Below are positions 32,947 to 39,472 of a DNA stretch of 53,401 nucleotides, in pieces. Under the pieces are notes generated by a model. That model saw nothing but the letters and a program-made list of their open reading frames with translations. It had not been told where the DNA came from and did not search any database. Source of the stretch: Deltaproteobacteria bacterium. Lineage in GTDB: Bacteria > Myxococcota > Myxococcia > Myxococcales > 40CM-4-68-19. Position 1 is the stretch's first letter; every line of letters begins with the position of its first letter. The stretch is from NCBI GenBank assembly GCA_025358085.1, contig JANYKT010000148.1:1-53401 (forward strand), read 5' to 3'. The translations under genes and the position numbers were made by a program.

Positions 32947-34554
32947 ATGCTCGATGTCATGCGGTCGAACGCGAAGTCGTCGCTCATCGTCGTCGTTTTT
33001 GGCGCCATCATTGTCTCGTTCGTCTTCTCCTTCGGGCGTGGCTCGTCGGGCTTCCGCACCCGCACGCCCGAGACTTGGGCCGCTCGCGTGAATGGCGACC
33101 TCGTCACCGCCGGAGACTTCACCCAGGCCTACGCCTCGCGCTTCCGGCAGGCGTCCGCGCAGCGCGGGGGCAAGTACACGACCGAGCAAGCGCAGCAGGA
33201 CGGACTCAAGAAGGAGACGCTCAAGTCGCTGGTCGACCAGGAGCTGATTGCCCAGCAGGCGACCGAGCTTGGCATCGTGGTCAGCGACACGGAGGTGGCC
33301 GACGCAATCGCCAAGTCGCCCCAGTTCCAGCAGGAGGGCAAGTTCGACTTCGATTATTACAAGCGGCTGGTCGAAAACGGCTACGGGATGTCCGTGCCGC
33401 GCTTTGAAGACGCCTACCGGCGGGACCTGCTGCGCGCGAAAGTGATTCAGGCTGCCCTCGCCGGCGCGAACGTCAGCGACGACGAACTGCGTGCGTTCTA
33501 CCAGTCGCAGCACGAAGGCGCGGCCATCTCTTATGTGAAGTTCACCGGCTTCATGTTCCGCGAAAAGGCGATGGCCACCGACGTCGACGCTGACGTCTGG
33601 GCGAAGACGCACGAAAAGGAGATCGCGGACCAGTATGAGAAGGACAAGAAGACCCGCTGGACGCAGGCAGCGGCGGTCAAGGTGCGCGCAATCACCGCCA
33701 AGCTGGCTCCGGGCGCGAAGCCTGACGAGGAGACCGCGGCGCGTGCTCGCATCGACGGCGCTTACGCCGAGGTGAAGGGCGGCAAGGATTTCGCCGCGGT
33801 TGCGAAGGAGAAGAGCGACGACGTCGCCACCAAGGACCAGGGCGGCGACCTGGGATTCGTCTCCAAGGGCGGATCTGCCTACGGGAAAACGCTGGAGGAC
33901 GAGGCTTTGAAATTGAAGGTGGGAAAGTTGTCCGAAGTCTTCAAGGACCGGACCGGCTTCCATTTCCTCAAGGCTGATGAAGAGCGGGCCGCCAAGGAGC
34001 AGCCGCTCGCGGAAGTCAGGCAGCAGATCGCCCAGGACCTGGTGAAGGGCGAGAAAGCGAAGCAGCTCGCGCACGAAAAAGCAGTCGAGACGCTGGCGCA
34101 GATAAAGAGCGGCAAGGATCTCAAGGAACTCTTTCCGGCCAAGAAGGCCGATGCAGGCCAGTTCGACTTCTCGTCCTTCATGACGCCGCAGTCCGCCGAG
34201 ACCGAGACTTTCCACCCGGCGGGAGGGTTCATCCCGGGAATCGGCTCGGCCCCGAAGCTTTCCGAAGCCGTGTTCGCACAGACCAGCGCGGGGGCTACGC
34301 CGGCCGCGCCGATCGAGGACGGCGACACCTGGTACGTCTTCAAGCTCAAGTCGCGGGAGCGGGCGGACCTCTCGAAGTTCGACGAGACTGAAAAGAAGAC
34401 GGCGCGCGACCGCCTCGAGGGACAGAAGCAAGGCGAGCTGTACTCGCAGTGGATCGAGCGGCTGCGCAAGGGCGCGACCGTGGTGGAGAATGACACCCTG
34501 CTCAATTACCAGACGGGCTCCGAGCAGCAGAATTACAACCCGGACGATTACTAG
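32947..34554 (+). CDS. SurA/PpiD-type membrane-anchored peptidyl-prolyl isomerase chaperone
   Basis: A 535-residue protein. One N-terminal membrane helix (SSLIVVVFGAIIVSFVFSF) anchors it in the inner membrane, facing the periplasm; a SurA_N-type helical domain follows (VNGDLVTAGDFTQAYASRFRQ, QELIAQQATELGIVVSDTEVADAI). A parvulin-like rotamase domain at about 245-355 shows AVAKEKSDD...GGDLGFVSKGGSAYGK and FKDRTGFHFLKADE. The family folds newly exported proteins at the translocon. The frame also contains an upstream GTG at 32911, rejected on promoter grounds. A second gene (VOC) follows after 6 bp. Confidence 0.9.
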   Translation: MLDVMRSNAKSSLIVVVFGAIIVSFVFSFGRGSSGFRTRTPETWAARVNGDLVTAGDFTQAYASRFRQASAQRGGKYTTEQAQQDGLKKETLKSLVDQELIAQQATELGIVVSDTEVADAIAKSPQFQQEGKFDFDYYKRLVENGYGMSVPRFEDAYRRDLLRAKVIQAALAGANVSDDELRAFYQSQHEGAAISYVKFTGFMFREKAMATDVDADVWAKTHEKEIADQYEKDKKTRWTQAAAVKVRAITAKLAPGAKPDEETAARARIDGAYAEVKGGKDFAAVAKEKSDDVATKDQGGDLGFVSKGGSAYGKTLEDEALKLKVGKLSEVFKDRTGFHFLKADEERAAKEQPLAEVRQQIAQDLVKGEKAKQLAHEKAVETLAQIKSGKDLKELFPAKKADAGQFDFSSFMTPQSAETETFHPAGGFIPGIGSAPKLSEAVFAQTSAGATPAAPIEDGDTWYVFKLKSRERADLSKFDETEKKTARDRLEGQKQGELYSQWIERLRKGATVVENDTLLNYQTGSEQQNYNPDDY

Positions 34555-34560
34555 GCCCGC

Positions 34561-34992
34561 ATGGACGCGCGGCTGACCATCGTCACGCTGGGTGTCGAAA
34601 ACCTCGAGCGCGCACTGCGCTTTTATCGCGATGGGCTCGGCTGGAAGGTATCGAGTGCGTCGCAGGGTGACATCGCTTTCCTGAAATTGTCCGGCGTGGT
34701 GCTCGCGCTCTATCCCCGCACGCTCTTGGCGAGCGATGCCAATCTGCCTGCTTTGGGCCGTGCCCCGTTCGGCGGCATGACGCTGGCGCAGAACGTTCGC
34801 GAAGCGCGACAGGTGGATGAGGGCCTGCTGGCTGCGGAGGCAGCGGGAGCGCGTATCCTGCGGCCTGCCAAGGACGCCGAGTGGGGCGGACGGTCGGGAT
34901 ACTTCGCCGATCCCGACGGCCATCCCTGGGAGATCGCCTGGCACCCGTATTTTGAATTCGATCAGAACGGCGCGCTGGTCCTGCCTGACTGA
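34561..34992 (+). CDS. VOC (glyoxalase/bleomycin-resistance) family protein
   Basis: A 143-residue protein of the vicinal-oxygen-chelate fold with two beta-alpha-beta-beta-beta modules. The first begins LTIVTLGVENLERALRFYRDGLGW and the second ends in YFADPDGHPWEIAWHP, a typical family signature where Glu would be a metal ligand. Proteins with this architecture range from lactoylglutathione lyases to resistance proteins and dioxygenases, so the reaction is not assigned. It lies between the PpiD-like gene (6 bp away) and the selenoprotein gene (47 bp away), all in one direction. Confidence 0.8.
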   Translation: MDARLTIVTLGVENLERALRFYRDGLGWKVSSASQGDIAFLKLSGVVLALYPRTLLASDANLPALGRAPFGGMTLAQNVREARQVDEGLLAAEAAGARILRPAKDAEWGGRSGYFADPDGHPWEIAWHPYFEFDQNGALVLPD

Positions 34993-35039
34993 CAGCTCTT
35001 CGAAAGAAGCGCCCTAGCCGCCACGGCATCGAACGGTTC

Positions 35040-35609
35040 ATGCCAAAGATCAACCCAGCCCTCGCCGCGCTGTCGCTGCGCGATGCCGAAGACCGGCCCG
35101 TGCTCCTGGAAAGTCTTTGGAAAGAGAGTCCGGCGGTGCTGGTTTTCATCCGCCACTATGGGTGAGCGTCCTGCCGCGAGCAGGTGGCCGAGTTGCGGCC
35201 ACGAGCGAAAGACTTTGAAAGCGCGGGCGGGCGACTTGCGGTCATCGGCAGTGGCTGGCCGGCGATGGCGAAGACTTTTGCCGAGCGCACCGGGTTGCCA
35301 GCTTCAATGCAGCTTCTTTGCGACCCGAAGCTGGAATCATTCAAGCTCCTGGGACTGCATCGCTCGGTGCTGCTGACGCTGAATCCGTTTGCGGCGGTGT
35401 TGTGGGTCCGCGCGCTGCTGAAGGGTCACCGACAGGGCAAGCAGGCCGGAGACAACTTTCAACAGGGCGGCGCGCTGGTGGTCGCCCGCGGTGGCGAAGT
35501 CATCTTCCGCTCGGCCAGCCTCATTCCTGGCCACCATCCGTCGCCGGCGAAGCTCCTTCGCGCGCTGACTTCCGCACGCCCCGCGCAGGCTCTACTGCTG
35601 CCCCCCTGA
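35040..35609 (+). CDS. Selenocysteine-containing AhpC/TSA_2 (PRXL2/SelU-like) thioredoxin-fold protein, internal UGA = Sec42
   Basis: A 189-residue protein if the in-frame TGA at 35163-35165 is read as selenocysteine. Upstream sequence (LLESLWKESPAVLVFIRHYG) and downstream sequence (ASCREQVAELRPRAKDF, then GGRLAVIGSG) are the contiguous halves of one thioredoxin fold in one frame; the redox motif becomes U-A-S-C (Sec42, Cys45), precisely where cysteine homologues have CxxC in FIRHFGCxxCREQ. A bacterial SECIS-like hairpin follows (35184-35202). The protein continues with LLCDPKLESFKLLGLHRSV and a GGALVVARGGEVIFRS strand pair. ATG at 35040 is the only ATG/GTG/TTG in the frame after the preceding stop; no good ribosome-binding site is seen. 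An ordinary gene caller would split or truncate it at UGA. Confidence 0.88.
35184..35202 (+). promoter_or_regulatory. Bacterial SECIS-like hairpin for UGA at 35163
   Basis: A 7-bp perfect stem (GTGGCCG with CGGCCAC) closes a 5-nt loop AGTTG. The loop has G at its second position followed by U, and 26 nt separate the UGA from that G. Published bacterial SECIS models ask for a short upper stem, a G among the first loop bases and a UGA-to-G distance of roughly 16-37 nt, all of which are met. The hairpin lies inside the coding sequence, as in other bacteria, where SelB binds it. Confidence 0.72.
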
Positions 35610-35734
35610 CGCGCCCGATTCTTCGCCGCCTCGACGACTCGCACACGCGTGCGCGTGCAAATCTCACCTCGAAGGGTCGTTTTTACCGAGGAAGAAAACG
35701 TTTCGCCTCTGCTGGCGCTCGCTGATTTCTAGTG

Positions 35735-35756
35735 CAGCTTGTCCTGGGACAAGCTG
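35735..35756. terminator. 10-bp perfect hairpin between the selenoprotein gene and tetR
   Basis: CAGCTTGTCC and GGACAAGCTG pair perfectly with two bases between them; folding would open the top pair or two. It lies 126 bp after the selenoprotein stop, in the 317-bp gene-free interval 35610-35926. No T-run follows, so it could be a factor-independent stop, an operator or a processing site. Apart from this and the TetR operator region I see no gene in the interval. Confidence 0.35.
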
Positions 35757-35861
35757 GCGTTGCGAGGCTGCTTGTCATCGGCACCGAGAAGGACTTGCCC
35801 GCTGGGCCGGAGGTCAGGCCGCCACCCAGCCATGGATGCCGATGAATCCGGATTCAGAAAA

Positions 35862-35875
35862 TGAGTTCTTACTCA
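35862..35875. promoter_or_regulatory. Predicted TetR operator 1 (TGAGT-tctt-ACTCA)
   Basis: A perfect 5-4-5 inverted repeat ending 8 bp before the -35 element of the predicted tetR promoter. It has the same design as a second one at 35928-35941, and lies immediately upstream of a TetR-family gene, which usually represses its own operon. Confidence 0.5.
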
Positions 35876-35883
35876 AAACAAGG

Positions 35884-35912
35884 TTGACCCGCGCGCCCTT
35901 CCCTGGTTAGAG
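35884..35912 (+). promoter_or_regulatory. Predicted promoter of the tetR-efflux-kinase operon
   Basis: TTGACC at 35884-35889 (five of six consensus bases) and TTAGAG at 35907-35912 with 17 bp between. Transcription would begin about 35919, eight bases before the ATG. The two palindromes flank it, one upstream of -35 and one over the start codon, a layout suited to repression. Confidence 0.45.
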
Positions 35913-35926
35913 TTGCGGCTCAGATT

Positions 35927-36568
35927 ATGAACCCAAGTTCAAAAACAGCACCTGTCGTTTCGAGCGGCAACCCGCTGCGCGAGCGCTTGCGAGCCGAGAC
36001 TGCTCGCTCGATTGTCGGCGCGGCCGAGAAGGTGTTCGCGGCCCAAGGTGTCAACGCAGCCCGGATGGACGACATCGCCAGCGAGGCCGGCGTCTCGGTC
36101 GGCACCGTGTACAACCATTTCGAGGACCGTGAGTCGCTGCTCAATGGGCTGCTCGCCACCCGCCGCGCGGAGCTGGTCGCGAACCTCGACGCCGCACTCG
36201 AAGCAGGCGGCGGCGAGCCCTTCCCCTTCATGCTCGAACGCTTTACCTCGACCCTCCTCGAGCATTTCGAATCCCATCGGCCGTTTTTCAGCATTGTCAT
36301 TGAGGGCGAGCACCGGCGCGGCTTTCCCGCCACCGGCCGGGGCAACGACGCCATGCTCGAGGTCTACCAGCGCGTGGAGCATCTGATGACTCGCGGCCTG
36401 CGCAAGAAAGCGCTCCGCTCGCAGGGAGCCGAACTGTGGCCCGCGCTCTTCATGGGCGCCGTCCGCGGAGCCATGGTGCACAGCCTCTACGACAAGTCAC
36501 CCGCGCGCCCGCTGGCCGAGCGCGCCCCCGACCTGGTCCGCTTTTTCCTCGACGGCGCGGGGGCCTGA
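35927..36568 (+). CDS. TetR/AcrR-family transcriptional repressor
   Basis: A 213-residue regulator. The N-terminal helix-turn-helix spans about residues 20-65: SIVGAAEKVFAAQGVNAARMDDIASEAGVSVGTVYNHFEDRESLL, with the typical TVYNHF recognition helix. The C-terminal ligand-binding half is helical (AALEAGGGEPFPFMLERFTSTLLEHFESHRPFFSIVIEGEHRRG). It heads an operon with an MFS pump and HlyD adaptor, so it likely senses a substrate of the pump. Its start codon lies within the second palindromic operator. Confidence 0.93.
   Translation: MNPSSKTAPVVSSGNPLRERLRAETARSIVGAAEKVFAAQGVNAARMDDIASEAGVSVGTVYNHFEDRESLLNGLLATRRAELVANLDAALEAGGGEPFPFMLERFTSTLLEHFESHRPFFSIVIEGEHRRGFPATGRGNDAMLEVYQRVEHLMTRGLRKKALRSQGAELWPALFMGAVRGAMVHSLYDKSPARPLAERAPDLVRFFLDGAGA
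35928..35941. promoter_or_regulatory. Predicted TetR operator 2 over the start codon (TGAAC-ccaa-GTTCA)
   Basis: A perfect 5-4-5 inverted repeat beginning at the T of the tetR ATG. Its centre is 66 bp from that of operator 1. Both share the TGA...TCA ends and a 14-bp length, though the inner bases differ. Confidence 0.4.
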
Positions 36569-36573
36569 AAGAA

Positions 36574-38223
36574 GTGTCGGTCTCCGCGGTCTCCGCCGGC
36601 CCAATCCTCGCCGCGTCCCGGCCCGCCACCGGGCGCGTCCCCACCAACAAGTGGCTGGTCACCATCAGCGTCAGCTTTGGTACGCTGATGGGCGCCATCG
36701 ATGCGTCCATCGTCAACGTCGCGCTGGTCCACATCCGCGGCGCGGTCGGCGCCACCATCGAGGAGATCACCTGGATCTCGACCGGCTTCGTCATCGCCAC
36801 GGTGCTGGTGATGCCGCTGACCGCTTTCCTCGGCCGCATCTTCGGACAGAAGCGCGTCTATATGGCAAGCCTCGCGCTCTTCCTCCTCGGGAGCATGCTG
36901 TGCGGCACCGCGCACTCGCTGGTTGCTCTGGTCGCGTGGCGCGTGGTGCAAGGCTTCGGCGCCGGCGCATTGCAGCCCACCGAACAGGCCATCCTGCGCC
37001 AGACCTTCCCCCCCAAGGAGCAGGGCATGGCGATGGCGCTGTTCGCCATGGCCGTGATGCTCGGCCCCGCGCTCGGCCCCACCATCGGCGGCGTCATCGT
37101 CGACAACGCCAGCTGGGAGTGGATCTTCTACATCAACCTCCCGGTCGGCCTGCTGGGCCTCTTCATGGTCTGGAAGTTCGTCCACGAGCCCGACGACATC
37201 CGCGAGGCAAATCTCAAGGCCGCCGCCGAGACTAAAAAGAACATCGATTGGGCGGGAATCGCATTGATGACCATCGGTCTCTCGTCGTTGCAATACGTGC
37301 TTGAAGAGGGCGATCAGGACAGCTGGTTCGACTCGCGCGTCATCACCATCCTGGTGCTGGTGGCCGTCTTTGGCCTCGCCGCATTCGTCATCCGCGAGCT
37401 GACCGCCAAGTCGCCAGTGGTGAACCTGCGCCTCTTCAAGGATCCGGTCTTCGCGAGCGGCACGCTGATTGGCGCGGTGATGTTCGCCATGCTGATGGCC
37501 AATATGTTCCTGCTGCCCATCTTCATGCAGGAGCTATTGGGCTTCACTGCCACCCAATCGGGCCTCAATCTAATGCCGCGCACACTCGCCATGATGGTGA
37601 TCATTCCGATCGTGGGAAAGCTCTACAACCGCGTCTCGCCGCGGCTCATGATTGCCTTTGGCGTAGTCACTTTTGCCATTGGCGCCTTCATGATGTCGCA
37701 CTTCACACTCGAGACCAGCCCCTCTGGCATCTTCGTTTCGCTGGTCTGGCAGGGCATCGGGTTCGCCTGCCTGTTCGTGCCGCTCACGACCGTCGCACTC
37801 AGCAAGATCCCGCGTGACAAGCTCACCGACGCCACCGGCCTCAACTCGCTCTTGCGCCAGGTGGGCGGCTCGATTGGCCTCGCTGTCTTCGCTACCTTGT
37901 TGGGCCGCTATGCGACGCAGGCGCGCGCCTCGTTGAGCGCGCACGTCTCGCCTTACAACCTGGCCGCACTGCAGCGACTTGCGGCCGTCCAGCAGGGACT
38001 GATTGCGCGCGGCATGGACCCCGCCTCCGCGCAGGCCGCCGCACCGGGCGCGCTCGCGGGCGCGGTCGCCCAGCAAGCGATGGTGCTCAGCTTCGAGAAA
38101 GTGTTCTTGCTGGCGGGGATCCTTTTCCTCGCCATTCTTCCCCTGCTCTTCTTCCTCAAGGACGATCGCAGCGAGGAGAAGTCCGAGTCCGGGCACAAGC
38201 CCGAGATGCACCTGGAGATGTGA
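36574..38223 (+). CDS. MFS efflux transporter, DHA2 (EmrB-type) family
   Basis: A 549-residue inner-membrane drug:proton antiporter with 14 predicted helices. The DHA2 signature at the first helix is present: FGTLMGAIDASIVNVALVHI (Asp in motif D1), then LVMPLTAFLGRIFGQKRVYMASL (motif A) and a GPALGPTIGG motif C. Start is GTG at 36574, 5 bp after the TetR stop, which fits the operon. It would pair with the EmrA-type adaptor encoded next. Substrate range cannot be judged; no TolC-like outer-membrane gene follows. Confidence 0.92.
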   Translation: MSVSAVSAGPILAASRPATGRVPTNKWLVTISVSFGTLMGAIDASIVNVALVHIRGAVGATIEEITWISTGFVIATVLVMPLTAFLGRIFGQKRVYMASLALFLLGSMLCGTAHSLVALVAWRVVQGFGAGALQPTEQAILRQTFPPKEQGMAMALFAMAVMLGPALGPTIGGVIVDNASWEWIFYINLPVGLLGLFMVWKFVHEPDDIREANLKAAAETKKNIDWAGIALMTIGLSSLQYVLEEGDQDSWFDSRVITILVLVAVFGLAAFVIRELTAKSPVVNLRLFKDPVFASGTLIGAVMFAMLMANMFLLPIFMQELLGFTATQSGLNLMPRTLAMMVIIPIVGKLYNRVSPRLMIAFGVVTFAIGAFMMSHFTLETSPSGIFVSLVWQGIGFACLFVPLTTVALSKIPRDKLTDATGLNSLLRQVGGSIGLAVFATLLGRYATQARASLSAHVSPYNLAALQRLAAVQQGLIARGMDPASAQAAAPGALAGAVAQQAMVLSFEKVFLLAGILFLAILPLLFFLKDDRSEEKSESGHKPEMHLEM

Positions 38224-38224
38224 A

Positions 38225-39463
38225 ATGGAAGCCGTTGCCCAACAAACGCCCGTCGCTCTCGAAGCACCGCTCAAGCCGTCCGCGGTCCAGGCCGCGCAGG
38301 CAAAGAAAAAACGCAAGCCGTTCCTTATTCTCGGCGCCGTTGCCGCGGCAGTGGTGGTCGGTATTGTCGGGTACACGCTCCTGACTGCCGGCCACGAGTC
38401 CACCGATGACGCGCAGATCGAGGCGGACGTGGTGCCGATCGCGGCCCGCGTGGGAGGCCAGGTGCTCAAAGTTCATGCGGTCGAGAATCAACCGGTCAAG
38501 AAGGGAGATCTATTGATTGAGCTCGACGACGCCGATACCGCGGCGCGCGTCAAGCAAGCGGAGGCCGAGCTCGACACTGCCAACGCGCAGGCGCAGGCCG
38601 CGGACAGCCAGGCGCAAGTGGCGGCGGCCTCCGCCCGCGGCGGCTTCTCCAGCGCTCGCGCGATGATGTCGGGCAGCACGGCCTCCGTCTCGACGGCGGC
38701 AGCGCAAGTGGCGATGGCGAAGGCCGGGCTCGCGCGCGCCACTGCCGACGCGCACAAAGCCGCAATCGATCTCCAGCGCATGCAGGAGCTGCGGCAGGAA
38801 AATGTTGTCGCGCAGAGCCAGCTCGACGACGCCCAGGCGCGCGACGCCGAAATGCAGGCGACGCTGCAGCAGGCGCGCGCCAGTCTCGACGCGGCGAGCG
38901 AGACGCGCAAGGCTGCCGAGAGCCGCGTGGGAGAGGCGCGTGGCAAGCTCGACCAGAGCGCGCCGGTCAGCTCGCAGATCGCGGTGGCCGAGGCCAATGC
39001 GCGGCTCGCGCACGCCCGGGTCAAGAGCGCCGAGGCGCAGCTCTCGCTGGCAAAGCTCCAGCTCTCGTATACGAAGATCGCGACGCCCGAAGACGGCACG
39101 ATGAGCCGGCTCGCGGTGCACGAGGGACAGCTGGTGAGCGTGGGCCAACCGATGGCTGCGCTGGTCCCGCTGCGCAGCTACTTGATCGCGAACTTCAAAG
39201 AGACCCAGATCGGGAAGATGAAGCCGGGGCAGAAGGCGGAAATCACCATCGACGCTTTCGGCAGCCGCAAGCTCGAGGGCCATGTGGAGAGCCTCTCGGG
39301 CGGGACTGGCGCGCGCTTCTCGATGTTGCCGCCCGACAATGCCTCGGGCAACTTCGTCAAGGTGGTGCAGCGCGTGCCGGTGCGGATCGCCTGGGACAAC
39401 CTGCCCGCTGACCTCGCGCTTCGGGCCGGACTTTCGGCGGACGTAACCGTCACGGTGCAGTAA
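38225..39463 (+). CDS. HlyD/EmrA-family membrane fusion protein
   Basis: A 412-residue periplasmic adaptor. Residues 1-30 are cytoplasmic and Lys-rich, an inner-membrane helix is at about 33-55 (FLILGAVAAAVVVGIVGYTLL), then TDDAQIEADVVPIAARVGGQVLKV begins the biotinyl-lipoyl domain, followed by a long alpha-hairpin coiled coil (residues of about 100-260, Ala/Gln-rich) and a beta-barrel with LSYTKIATPEDGTMSRLAVHEGQLVS. It links the MFS pump to an outer-membrane channel. ATG follows the pump stop by one base. Confidence 0.93.
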   Translation: MEAVAQQTPVALEAPLKPSAVQAAQAKKKRKPFLILGAVAAAVVVGIVGYTLLTAGHESTDDAQIEADVVPIAARVGGQVLKVHAVENQPVKKGDLLIELDDADTAARVKQAEAELDTANAQAQAADSQAQVAAASARGGFSSARAMMSGSTASVSTAAAQVAMAKAGLARATADAHKAAIDLQRMQELRQENVVAQSQLDDAQARDAEMQATLQQARASLDAASETRKAAESRVGEARGKLDQSAPVSSQIAVAEANARLAHARVKSAEAQLSLAKLQLSYTKIATPEDGTMSRLAVHEGQLVSVGQPMAALVPLRSYLIANFKETQIGKMKPGQKAEITIDAFGSRKLEGHVESLSGGTGARFSMLPPDNASGNFVKVVQRVPVRIAWDNLPADLALRAGLSADVTVTVQ

Positions 39464-39472
39464 AAGGAGGCG

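Noticed and set aside
32914-34944. 676-codon open frame antisense to the PpiD-like and VOC genes
   Set aside because: Spans two genes on the sense strand with strong domain evidence; a consequence of codon bias.
35040-35165. Reading the UGA at 35163 as a nonsense mutation that makes the gene a pseudogene
   Set aside because: Both halves are intact and in one frame, the UGA falls on the catalytic chalcogen position, and a SECIS-like hairpin follows; a random stop would seldom meet all three.
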